This document shows positions 56,269 to 64,000 of a DNA stretch of 64,000 nt, piece after piece. The DNA lies in assembly GCF_900106925.1 (NCBI RefSeq), contig NZ_FNNZ01000006.1:62001-126000 (forward strand), read 5' to 3'. The translations under genes were made by a program, and so were the position numbers. The notes under the pieces are model-generated. The model was not told the DNA's origin and ran no database searches. It saw only the letters and a program-made list of their open reading frames with translations. Origin of the DNA: Thiocapsa roseopersicina. Its GTDB lineage: Bacteria > Pseudomonadota > Gammaproteobacteria > Chromatiales > Chromatiaceae. Position 1 is the first letter of the stretch. Each line of letters opens with the position of its first letter.

Positions 56269-56465
56269 CCGATTGGGGTTAAAATCAGGACGCTTGTTTA
56301 AATACCGGGGTGCAAAGGTCTGTGCTCGGCGGTGGGGCTCGGAGCCTTGCGATCCGCGAACGGGCAAACGCAACGTACGCCGAGGTCGTCAGCAGCGGGG
56401 GATCCTCGCAGCAAAACCTGTGGGGGTGCGGAATCAAGGCGTCGCGAACCGCTTCAGTGAATTGT

Positions 56466-59333
56466 ATGGTGACGAACGTCGAAATCGAGCCCCCTGTGGC
56501 CATCGGAGGGGTGGGCGGGAGCGGAACGCGCCTTATCGCCGAGCTATTGATTCGGCTAGGGTTTTCCCTCGGCAGCGATCTCAACGAATCGTTGGATAAT
56601 CTTTGGTTCACGCTCTTGTTTAAACGTCTCGGGATCCTGAGATGCCCTGACTCCGAATTTCAGACCTGCGTCGATCTCTTCCTACGGCGCATGCAGGGAT
56701 GCACGGAGCTCGACACGACCGACCAGACGTTCCTGAAGCAACTCGCACTGACGGATCGACTGCAACACGATTCGCTGTGGCTCAAAGAGCGCGTCGCGTC
56801 CTTCTGCAACCCACCGTCCGATGCCGTCCGCACTGGTCGATGGGGTTGGAAAGAACCCAACACCCATGTCGTCTCGGCGCGCTTGATGCGGTCGATACCG
56901 ACGCTCAAGTACATCCACGTCGTCCGCAGCGGACTGGATATGGCCTATAGCCAAAACCAGAACCAGCTTCGCCTCTGGGGTCCGAGGTTCTTGGGTATTG
57001 ACCCGGTACCGATCGACCCAAGGCACTCACTGAAGTATTGGTGCCGTGTGCATGAACACCTCCTCGCGGTCTTCGAATGCTTCCCGGGCCGATGCCTCCT
57101 GCTCAACTTCGACCGACTCTGCGAGGATCCGCGCAGGCATCTCGACGGGATGCTCACCTTCCTCGATGTCGATCCGAGCCGGGCGCGCATCGACGAGTTG
57201 GCGCTGCTGATTCACCCGCCGGCCTCGATCGGACGTTATCGAGATTTCGACACCTCCCTACTCGATCCGCAGGACATCGGAACCGTGGCCAAGCTTGGTT
57301 TCCCGACCGAGACCGAGACCGCAACGTTGCGCGCTGTCGACGATCCGTACAACGCCCCTACCGCGGCGCCACGACGCCACAGAACGGCCATTGTCGTCCT
57401 GGGCATGCATCGGAGCGGCACGTCGGCCTTCACTCGGGTTGCCGGATTACTCGGCGGAACTCTCCCCGGAGACTTGATGCCGCCGGTGCCCGACAACAAT
57501 GAGGCAGGCTTCTGGGAGTCGATGGGGATCTATCGCCTGAACGACACCCTGCTTCGCTGCGCGGGCTCGCGCTGGGACGACTGGCGCGAGCTGTCGTTCG
57601 ACTGGGCACGTCTTCAAGTATCCGATGGATTTAAGCGGCGGGCGACCGAAGCGGTAAATCGAGCATTCGGCTCACGAGACCTCATCCTCGTCAAGGATCC
57701 AAGAATCTGCCGGATCTTCCCATTCTGGCAAAAGACGTTCCAGGACATGGCGATGGATGTCGTGTGCCTGCTCCCGGTGCGCAACCCGCTCGAGGTCGCT
57801 GCATCGCTGAGCAGGCGCGACGGTTTTGATCCGGCGAAATCCTATCTCTTGTGGTTGAGACACACGCTTGATGCCGAGGCTGCAACACGCGGCTCCCGTA
57901 GATCCATCGTCACCTTCGACCATCTCATGTCGGACTGGCGAGACTGCGCAACGCGGATTGAGCAGCACCTGGGGATAACCTGGCCGCGAGCTGCCGGGCA
58001 AGAAGCGATTCAAGAGATCGACCGGTTTCTGCAGGAGCGTTTGAGACACAATCGTGCATCCGCAAAAGACCTAGACGAGGACACGAGTGTGCCGCGATGG
58101 GTCAAGCAGACCTTCTCATCGCTTCTCGAGCTCGTCGATCAACCCGATTCCGCGGACGCACAATGTGCGCTTGACCATGTCAGAGAAGAGCTGCGGCAGG
58201 CTGATCGGGCCATCGGACCCATCTTTCAGCTTGAGGCGATTGCCGGAAAACGCCTCGCTCGCACCGTCGGCACCATAACAACGAGCCTTGAGCGGCAAAA
58301 GGCGCGTGTCAAGGAGCTGGAATGCGGATTGGCCCGACATCGGTCGCAGACGAATGAGCTCCGCTCGGCATTTCTCGCTCTTGAGAATCACGCAAGCGAA
58401 CGTGAACATGAGTTCCGCTCGGAAACTCTCGTTCTCAAGAATCGAATCGCCGAGCTTGCAGCGAAGCTTGCTGGAAGCCAACGCCTTGCCGACGACCTAC
58501 GGGCAGACATCGCAGAACGAACCGATCGACTGGGACAGCAGCGCGACCAGGCTGCGTTTCGACTCTATGCGCTTCAGACCAGTGAGACCTGGCAGCTTGC
58601 ACGCTATCTCTTTGCAGCCGAGCAACGGTTTCCAGCGACCTTCAGCCGGCTTTTGGCGATCCCTAAAATGATCTCGTGGACACTGATGATGCGCCTTCGC
58701 AGCCGCCTTCGATTGCGTGCCGAGATACAGCAAATCGAGGCGTCCGGACTCTTCGACGAGGCGTGGTACGTCAGGACCTATCCAGAGATGCTGGCGAGCG
58801 GATATCGTGCACCGATTCACTGGTCTCTGATTGGCTGGCGGAAGGGGTTCTGCCCAAACCCGCTCTTCGACACGGCTTGGTACCTTGAGCATAACCCGGA
58901 TGTTCATGAAGCAGGAATCGATCCGCTGCTCCACTACGTCAGTCGTGGCGCACTTGAGGGACGCAACCCTCACCAACACTTTTCGTCGCGCTGGTACCTC
59001 GAACGGAATCCGGACGTCGCGCAATCGGGGATCAACCCCTTAACACATTTTCTCCGAACGGGTTGGGGTGAAGGCCGTAACCCTAACCCGTTCTTCGACG
59101 TGACCGGCTATCTGTGGAGCCATCCCGACGTCGCCGCCGCCAACCTGAACCCGCTCGTCCATTACCTTCTCCATCGCCGGAGCGACGGTCGCGACTCGCA
59201 ACCGTCGGGGAGCTCGGCGTCCGATAATCACTCAGCAGACCGTCGCCTCGACGGCTTCGCACAAAAAATGCCCGAGCACCAGGTGAATCTCCTGGATTCT
59301 GGGCGTCTCGCGGGACGGGACGGAAAGCAATAG
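56466..59333 (+). CDS. Double sulfotransferase with coiled coil and WY repeats
   Basis: A 955-residue protein with two sulfotransferase domains. The first (about 10-290) has IGGVGGSGTRLIAELLIRLG and IHVVRSGLDMAYS; the second (about 305-530) has VVLGMHRSGTSAFTRVAGLL and VCLLPVRNPLEVAASLSRRD, matching the PAPS 5' loop and 3'-phosphate site. A coiled coil (about 590-700), the linker LQTSETWQLARYLF and four WY repeats (about 762-912) follow, in the same order as in the protein at 28833-33512. I chose the ATG at 56466; a GTG at 56310 would add 52 unconserved residues. The last 102 bases overlap the convergent SIS-domain gene. It probably sulfates a surface glycan. Confidence 0.85.
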   Translation: MVTNVEIEPPVAIGGVGGSGTRLIAELLIRLGFSLGSDLNESLDNLWFTLLFKRLGILRCPDSEFQTCVDLFLRRMQGCTELDTTDQTFLKQLALTDRLQHDSLWLKERVASFCNPPSDAVRTGRWGWKEPNTHVVSARLMRSIPTLKYIHVVRSGLDMAYSQNQNQLRLWGPRFLGIDPVPIDPRHSLKYWCRVHEHLLAVFECFPGRCLLLNFDRLCEDPRRHLDGMLTFLDVDPSRARIDELALLIHPPASIGRYRDFDTSLLDPQDIGTVAKLGFPTETETATLRAVDDPYNAPTAAPRRHRTAIVVLGMHRSGTSAFTRVAGLLGGTLPGDLMPPVPDNNEAGFWESMGIYRLNDTLLRCAGSRWDDWRELSFDWARLQVSDGFKRRATEAVNRAFGSRDLILVKDPRICRIFPFWQKTFQDMAMDVVCLLPVRNPLEVAASLSRRDGFDPAKSYLLWLRHTLDAEAATRGSRRSIVTFDHLMSDWRDCATRIEQHLGITWPRAAGQEAIQEIDRFLQERLRHNRASAKDLDEDTSVPRWVKQTFSSLLELVDQPDSADAQCALDHVREELRQADRAIGPIFQLEAIAGKRLARTVGTITTSLERQKARVKELECGLARHRSQTNELRSAFLALENHASEREHEFRSETLVLKNRIAELAAKLAGSQRLADDLRADIAERTDRLGQQRDQAAFRLYALQTSETWQLARYLFAAEQRFPATFSRLLAIPKMISWTLMMRLRSRLRLRAEIQQIEASGLFDEAWYVRTYPEMLASGYRAPIHWSLIGWRKGFCPNPLFDTAWYLEHNPDVHEAGIDPLLHYVSRGALEGRNPHQHFSSRWYLERNPDVAQSGINPLTHFLRTGWGEGRNPNPFFDVTGYLWSHPDVAAANLNPLVHYLLHRRSDGRDSQPSGSSASDNHSADRRLDGFAQKMPEHQVNLLDSGRLAGRDGKQ
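58752..59199 (+). repeat. Four-unit WYxxxNPDV protein repeat array
   Basis: Four coding repeats follow the pattern seen at 31041-32298. Units 2 and 3 fit well (FDTAWYLEHNPDVHEAG, SSRWYLERNPDVAQSG); the first has WYVRTYPEM and the last starts FDVTGYLWSHPDV, lacking the tryptophan. The preceding linker, starting LQTSETW at 58572, is also shared with the giant protein. Confidence 0.88.
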
Positions 59334-59864
59334 ATCCACCGGCGCGACAAGATCGGCATGGGGTGCGCCAGTCAGGAGCACGCTGAGCACCCGACGCTCG
59401 GCTGCGGTCTCGAGAACCCGGACGATATTGGGCGACCGTCCGCTGGTGGACAGTGCCCAGAGCACGTCGCCCGGCCGAGCTAGGGCTGCGAGCGGGCGCG
59501 AGAAGATCTCATCGAAGGAGAAATCATTCGCGACGGCGGTCAAGGCGCTGGTGTCGAAGCCCAAGGCAACGGCCGGGATCGGACGGCGTGTCTTGTTGAG
59601 GAAGGGACCGATCAGCTCGCCGCTGAGGTGGGTGGCCTCGCCGGCGCTGCCGCCGTTGCCGCAGATGAAGAGTGTGCCGCCGTTGCGGATGGACTCGGCA
59701 GTGCGCACCGCGGCATCGACCGTGGCGGCAAGCAAATCGGCGTCACCCCGGACGGCCTCGACGAGCGCTGCGGTGACGCCGAGCCGGTCGGCGAGCATGG
59801 CTGAAAGGTCTTGATGTGAAAGCTGCGCGGCCAAACGCGTTTCGGGCTGCTGTCGATCGCTCAT
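59232..59864 (-). CDS. SIS-domain sugar-phosphate isomerase (GmhA-like)
   Basis: A 210-residue SIS-domain protein of the phosphoheptose isomerase group. The phosphate-sugar site is FICGNGGSAGEATHLSGEL, followed by ALSTSGRSPNIVRVLETA and the C-terminal RIQEIHLVLGHFLCEAVE, which carries the metal/catalytic His and Glu region of GmhA. It may convert sedoheptulose 7-phosphate to heptose phosphate for lipopolysaccharide, or act on another sugar phosphate. I chose the ATG at 59864 (MSDRQQPETR). Its end overlaps the tail of the double sulfotransferase by 102 bases. The Cys-cluster gene ends 22 bases upstream. Confidence 0.85.
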   Translation of the reverse strand: MSDRQQPETRLAAQLSHQDLSAMLADRLGVTAALVEAVRGDADLLAATVDAAVRTAESIRNGGTLFICGNGGSAGEATHLSGELIGPFLNKTRRPIPAVALGFDTSALTAVANDFSFDEIFSRPLAALARPGDVLWALSTSGRSPNIVRVLETAAERRVLSVLLTGAPHADLVAPVDLLLSVPSRETPRIQEIHLVLGHFLCEAVEATVC

Positions 59865-59886
59865 AGGTGTCTGGGCTCGGTCATTT

Positions 59887-60795
59887 TTAGGCACGGTATC
59901 CGTCGCCGCCTTCAGTGTATTTTTGATCGTCCGCGGCCATGCTGCGCTCGATCTCCATCTGCTTGCGGGCATCCCAGACCTCTTTGCGCTGGGCGACGCG
60001 TCGATCCCAGGCGTCGGCGAACTCTTGGACGATCCGCTCGCCGAACAGAACCTGCCGGAGGAAGCGGAAGGCGAAATCCAACAGCGCCTCGTCGCCCTGC
60101 TTCACCTCGGCGTAGAACTCAGCGGGGAGTTGATAGGTGCTGCGAAAATTCCCGCTCAGGACGAAACGACGACAGGTGTCGATGTCGTAGGAGGCCATGA
60201 AGAAGAGTTGAAGACTGGCCCGGGGCGGCCGCCCGACACTCGGTCCGGCGGACTTCTTCTTGAGCACCAACCGGTACCACTCGCGATTACGCGCGTCGTA
60301 TTCTTCACAGCCTTGCTCCACGCGGTAGTCGGCAATGCTGATCTCGCGCGGCTCCGCGTGGCCCTTGCAGTGCGCTTCCTTCACCAGCGAATAACGCTCT
60401 TTGGCCTCGGGGGAGTCCTTCTCGCGCAGTGCGAGCAATGCGACCGGGTAGTAACGACAGACGGTAGGGCGATCGCTGTAGACACCGCAGCCATTGTCGC
60501 CGTCGAGCTGCAGACAGGTCCCGGTCTCGTCGGTCCTGAGCTTGACCCCGGGCATGCCGTCGCCGTCCATCTGGAATGGCACCGTATATTGACGGATGAA
60601 TTCGGTCGAGGACATGCCCAAACGACGCTTCAAGCGCAGGATGTCGTAGGGGGCCAAGGTAATGTCGGCCTGACGACAACAGGTGTTGAAGCAGGAAATG
60701 CCTTGGTAGCAGCGGAATTGGATCTTGCTGTCGGCCCGCATCGCCTCGGGCATGACTGCGCCGTGAAAGGGGATATAGGGTTTGGTGTCGTTCAT
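59887..60795 (-). CDS. YkgJ-family cysteine-cluster protein
   Basis: A 302-residue protein with the N-terminal CxxxxxCxxxCC cluster typical of YkgJ/UPF0153 proteins, FRCYQGISCFNTCCRQADIT at about residues 27-46, and later conserved cysteines in GTCLQLDGDNGCGVYSDRPT and VCRYYPVALL. These are thought to bind zinc or an iron-sulfur cluster; no reaction is established. The C-terminal 130 residues (from about 170) are extra compared with the short family members. I chose ATG 60795 (MNDTKPYIPF); the longer frame is unconserved. It probably shares a transcript with the SIS-domain gene. Confidence 0.8.
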   Translation of the reverse strand: MNDTKPYIPFHGAVMPEAMRADSKIQFRCYQGISCFNTCCRQADITLAPYDILRLKRRLGMSSTEFIRQYTVPFQMDGDGMPGVKLRTDETGTCLQLDGDNGCGVYSDRPTVCRYYPVALLALREKDSPEAKERYSLVKEAHCKGHAEPREISIADYRVEQGCEEYDARNREWYRLVLKKKSAGPSVGRPPRASLQLFFMASYDIDTCRRFVLSGNFRSTYQLPAEFYAEVKQGDEALLDFAFRFLRQVLFGERIVQEFADAWDRRVAQRKEVWDARKQMEIERSMAADDQKYTEGGDGYRA

Positions 60796-60992
60796 CGTGG
60801 CTGCGGGCCGTTGCTTTGCCCATCCGCCATGACGGGACAGGTTGGACGAGAGACGATTGGCAGGCATCGTTTCGTCCATCTTACCGGCGCGGGCCGCCAA
60901 TGTCGCGGGCTGCGATCCAAGTGATACACCGTCCCGGTCGGGGTGTGCTGCGTCGAGTGGTTTCTTCGGCGCGATCGGACCTCGCAACCCAA

Positions 60993-61020
60993 AACCGCCG
61001 GCCACGAGGGACCGGCGGTT
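60993..61020 (-). terminator. Terminator downstream of the IPTL-CTERM pseudogene
   Basis: A 9-base stem (AACCGCCGG at 60993-61001 with CCGGCGGTT at 61012-61020) with a 10-base loop runs on the minus strand into TTTT. It lies 25 bases after the stop of the broken gene at 61045, in the position expected for its transcript. Confidence 0.7.
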
Positions 61021-61044
61021 GTCGGGCCAAAGGACGACGGCGGC

Positions 61045-62089
61045 TCAGCGACGGCGGCGTTGCTGCCATCCAGCGAGGAGAGCGAGTAGGCCCGTCATCG
61101 TCAAGAGTCCGTAGGCGCTCATGGTCGGAATAGCCGTCGGTTGCGGCGGCGGGGCATCTTGAAACTCGATATCGACGGCACCGATGTCCGGGTTATAGCT
61201 CGCGGTAAAGGTAACCGTCTGCGCGACTGTACTAACGACCGTAAAGCTCGCGATACCGCTAGCGTCGGTCGTTGCCGGATTCGGCGTGTCGATCGTCACA
61301 TTCCGCCCGGCCGCTCCGGCGCCACCGGCACGATTGTTGTCCTGAAAAAGGCTTTAGATCGAGCGTGATCCACCGCCGGCACCACCGAGGGCCGAGCCGA
61401 GGTTACCTGCGGCAGTCACCAATGGGTTCGTAATGGAGGCTCCGCCGGCCCCACCACCGTTGCCTCCGGCACCGCCGGCACCCGAGTCACTGTCCAGGCC
61501 GGTCTCGCCATTCACGGCGTTGCCCCGGCGATGGTCGTGGTTCCGACGGACCCAGCCCCTCCGCCGACGCCCCCGGCCGGCATCCCGCAGCTGGGATTCC
61601 CGGTGCCGCCGAACCCGCCTTGCGCCAAGATCTGGCCAGTGAAGCCGACAATCGTCGAGTCGCCGCCGACACCTCCGGTTGCGCCGGTCGCTGCCGTGCC
61701 GCCGGTGCCCACGGTCACGGCGAGATTAGCGCCAGGCGTGACCGCAATTTCGGCGGACGCGTAGCCTCCGCCTCCGCCGCCGGCTCGAGCGACTTGGAGC
61801 GAGAGAGCCGTTGGCTCGGTCGACCCTCCACCTGCGCCGCCCCCCCCCAGGCCTCGACCGTGATCTTGGAAACAGCGTCAGGGACAGCGAATGAGTCCGA
61901 CGCGTTGAATATTTGCTCGCCGCCGAATGCGACACCCGAGAGTAAGATGAGTGGCGAGCAGAGCGTAACAGCGGCCCAGCGCGAGCTTGATCGAGATCTT
62001 ATTGTCGATGTCTTTTCTTGTTGTTCCCGAATAATCAAACGGCCGAAACACTGCCCCGAAGGCGTTACAGCGGCCAGGAGCGTCATCAT
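61045..62089 (-). pseudogene. Broken glycine-rich protein with IPTL-CTERM sorting signal
   Basis: The minus strand encodes pieces of one exported protein in three frames. A likely signal segment (WAAVTLCSPLILLSGVAFG) leads to SFAVPDAVSKITVEAWG, then the frame shifts in a run of G (plus-strand C run about 61841-61849) into GGGAGGGSTEPTALSLQ and a Gly-rich stretch; it shifts again near 61525 into NAVNGETGLDSDSGAGG, and an in-frame TAA lies at 61354-61356. The end has an Ig-like segment (SGIASFTVVSTVAQTVTF) and the signal IPTMSAYG (from 61131), a hydrophobic helix and WQQRRRR, matching IPTL-CTERM. Reconstructed, it would be an exosortase H substrate. The start is uncertain (ATG 62089 or GTG 62128). 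Confidence 0.82.
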
Positions 62090-62239
62090 GGTGCTGGAGC
62101 CGCCGGCGAGGATAGCGAATAACTGCACTGCCGACCAGGATTACGGGCGAGACATACTTGTCCCCGCGACGATGCCGAAGAAGAGCCGGACCTGATCGAG
62201 CGGGCCGCGGCCCGGCAAGCCGAATACCGACACAAAAAA

Positions 62240-62263
62240 ACCGGACGCCTTGCAGCGTCCGGT
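62240..62263 (-). terminator. Rho-independent terminator of aprA
   Basis: On the minus strand a perfect 9-base stem, ACCGGACGC/GCGTCCGGT with a 6-base loop, is followed by a run of T (plus-strand A run 62234-62240). It lies about 45-65 bases after the aprA stop, so aprA is the last gene of its transcript. Confidence 0.93.
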
Positions 62264-62305
62264 CAATGGCGAGCCGACTCGGGGCCCGAGGCCCGGTTGG
62301 CTTCG

Positions 62306-64000
62306 TTATTTGAACAGTTTGCTCTTATCAACTAGATCGACGTGGGCGCGCTTGAAGCAGGTCCAGGTCTTGGTCTCTTTGTCATAGACCGAGTTGACGA
62401 AGCATTTCCAGTTCTCCTCGTCTACAAAATTGTAATCCATCCGATAGTAGAAGCCGGGGTAGCGGCTCTCCTCGCGGAACTGGATGTGTTTCATGTGGGC
62501 CTCGGCCGTGAGGATGCGGTGGTAGTTCTCCCAGGCCCGCAGCAGCTCGTGCAGGTCCTTGGCGCGCATCTTCAGCGCATCTTCCTTGAGCATTTCCAGC
62601 TTCAGCTCCGCCACTTCCATCATCTTGGCGTTGGTCTGATACAGGGTCGAGATACCGGCCACATACTCGTCCATGATCTTCTGCAGACGGAACTGCAGCA
62701 TCTTGGGCGTGATGTAGTGCGGGTTGACGTCGATCGCGGTGGCGTAGTCCTTGTTCTCCAGGAAGTTGCGGACCGGACGGTAGATCGCATCGACCAGATC
62801 GGCTACCGAATCGGCCAACTCGGGCTGGTAATCCTTGTGATCCATGCAGTACTTGACCATAGCCTTGGCCGCAATCCGCCCTTCGGCATGGGAGCCGGAG
62901 GAGAACTTGTGACCGGAGGCGCCCACGCCGTCGGCCGCGGTGAAGAGACCCTTGACGGTCGTCATTGAGCGGTAGCCCCAGCTCCAGCCGAACGGCAGGT
63001 GAGTTGGGACCTTGTCGGCGTCGGCATGCTCTTCCGAGGTCGGTGCGCCCAGATCGGTCGGACCCGAGACCCAGAGACCGCAGCAGCCCGAATGCGAGCC
63101 GAGCAGGTAGGGCTCGGTCGGCATCAACTCGGAGTTCTTCCTCTCCGGCTCGATGTTTTCGCCCGCCCAGACACCGGCTTGACCAATGCACATGTCGAGA
63201 AAGTCTTCCCAAGCCTCGGCTTCGAGGCGCTTGATCTCCTTGGGCGTCATGGTCTCGGCCAGCTTGCCGAGCGCGTTGACGGTGTCCATGTAGATCGGGC
63301 CGCGGCCTTCACGCAACTCCTTCATCATCAGGTGGTTGCGCAGGCAGGATGCCGGCACCTTAGCCTGACCATAGGGCGGGAAATCGTCCAGGAGCGCCTT
63401 GTTGGTATCCATGTAGCTCTCGCCGAAGGCGTTGGTCGCCCGGGCCTTGAACAACAGGAACCAGGCGCCGACCGGGCCGTAACCGTCCTTGAAGCGGATA
63501 GGCACGAAGCGGTTTTCCATCATGGTCAGCTCGGCGCCGGCCTCCGCAGCCATCGCGTAGGTCGAGCCGGCATTCCACACCGGGTACCAAGCGCGGCCAA
63601 TGCCTTCACCGACCGAGCGCGGACGGAAGATGTTCACGCAGCCACCGGCGACCAAGAGGCACGCCTTGAGCTTGTAGATATAGATCTTGTGCTCGCGCAC
63701 CGAGAAGCCGATCGCACCGGCGATGCGGTTGCAGTCGTTCTTGTCGTTGACCAGCTTGACGATGAAGACGTGCTCCTGGATACGCTCCGTACCCAGCGCC
63801 TTCTTGGCGGCCTCGGCGACGATCCACTTGTAGGACTCGCCGTTGATCATGATCTGCCACTTGCCCGAGCGCACCGGCTTGCCGCCTTCGACCAAGGGCT
63901 TGCCTTCGTCGCCGTGCTGCTTCCAGATCGGCAGGCCCCATTCCTCGAAGAGGTGCACGGAGTCGTCGACGTGACGGCCCAGGTCGTAGGTCAGGTCGTC
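62306..64000 (-). CDS. aprA: Adenylylsulfate (APS) reductase alpha subunit, 5' end beyond window
   Basis: The FAD-bearing catalytic subunit of cytoplasmic APS reductase, which in sulfur oxidisers runs in reverse, joining sulfite and AMP to make APS. The window holds the last 564 residues; the frame remains open to base 64000, and about 60-90 N-terminal residues, including most of the FAD dinucleotide fold, are missing. Diagnostic segments include LFEEWGLPIWKQHGDEGKPL, KACLLVAGGCVNIFRPRSVG, LLGSHSGCCGLWVSGPTDLG and the C-terminal YYRMDYNFVDEENWKCFVNS. The beta subunit gene is expected just outside the window. A terminator follows, showing the transcript ends here. Confidence 0.97.
   Translation of the reverse strand, partial: DDLTYDLGRHVDDSVHLFEEWGLPIWKQHGDEGKPLVEGGKPVRSGKWQIMINGESYKWIVAEAAKKALGTERIQEHVFIVKLVNDKNDCNRIAGAIGFSVREHKIYIYKLKACLLVAGGCVNIFRPRSVGEGIGRAWYPVWNAGSTYAMAAEAGAELTMMENRFVPIRFKDGYGPVGAWFLLFKARATNAFGESYMDTNKALLDDFPPYGQAKVPASCLRNHLMMKELREGRGPIYMDTVNALGKLAETMTPKEIKRLEAEAWEDFLDMCIGQAGVWAGENIEPERKNSELMPTEPYLLGSHSGCCGLWVSGPTDLGAPTSEEHADADKVPTHLPFGWSWGYRSMTTVKGLFTAADGVGASGHKFSSGSHAEGRIAAKAMVKYCMDHKDYQPELADSVADLVDAIYRPVRNFLENKDYATAIDVNPHYITPKMLQFRLQKIMDEYVAGISTLYQTNAKMMEVAELKLEMLKEDALKMRAKDLHELLRAWENYHRILTAEAHMKHIQFREESRYPGFYYRMDYNFVDEENWKCFVNSVYDKETKTWTCFKRAHVDLVDKSKLFK

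Noticed and set aside
61045-62089. Programmed frameshift or phase-variable gene
   Set aside because: The G run alone would fit, but a second shift and an in-frame stop without slippery sequence make decay more likely.

Overview
The window looks like the chromosome of a high-GC gammaproteobacterial sulfur oxidiser, most likely a purple sulfur bacterium of the Chromatiaceae type. The evidence is an adenylylsulfate reductase alpha subunit (aprA) at the right end, a ubiE-ubiJ-ubiB quinone cluster, hslVU, a split glycine decarboxylase (gcvPA/gcvPB) and many palindromic extragenic repeats. The genus is an inference; no rRNA or other marker is present.

Layout. 1-4.7 kb: housekeeping genes on the + strand (end of gcvH, gcvPA, tpx, gcvPB, dgkA) with a REP-like element. 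4.9-6.3 kb: an unassigned membrane protein. 6.5-13.9 kb: a compact minus-strand operon for a surface glycan. It holds a two-headed glycosyltransferase, a methyltransferase, a sugar aminotransferase with a TTG start, a GtrB-like glycosyltransferase, a fused acyltransferase/ketoisomerase (FdtC-FdtA type) and GtrA. 14.4-20.3 kb: a second housekeeping block (hslV, hslU, a DUF971 gene, ubiE, ubiJ, ubiB), the last three joined by start/stop overlaps.

20.3-40.4 kb: a large polysaccharide region. It has a Wzt/Wzm-type ABC exporter with an unusual Wzt tail, several GT2 and GT4 enzymes, a GT2-WbsX fusion, a 1559-residue protein (degenerate PIG-L, GT2, coiled coil, eleven ~38-residue repeats, GT4), a GT2-zinc ribbon-methyltransferase fusion, a sulfotransferase, a small methyltransferase, an acyltransferase and a GT4 enzyme. 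A GT4/GT2 pair occurs twice, once as separate genes and once inside larger fusions. 40.5-43.6 kb: two exported proteins of unknown role; the second has a clear promoter, a long leader and a strong terminator.

44.0-50.0 kb: a minus-strand operon of exosortase H, its associated membrane protein and two TPR/GT41 (O-GlcNAc-transferase-like) proteins. 50.3-59.3 kb: a YfhO-like membrane protein, a GT2 enzyme, an FkbM methyltransferase, an exported trypsin-like protease and a double sulfotransferase carrying the same linker and repeat as the 1559-residue protein. 59.2-62.1 kb: a SIS-domain sugar-phosphate isomerase, a Cys-cluster protein, and a broken glycine-rich gene ending in an IPTL-CTERM-like sorting signal, the expected substrate type of exosortase H. 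62.3-64.0 kb: aprA, running off the window, with its terminator.

Together, most of the window appears to build, modify (acetamido sugar, methyl, acyl and sulfate groups), export and attach surface glycans, with an exosortase/protein-glycosylation module alongside. The most unusual material is the repeat-bearing fusion proteins, the exosortase H-GT41 operon with its decayed substrate, and the altered catalytic motifs in several duplicated domains.
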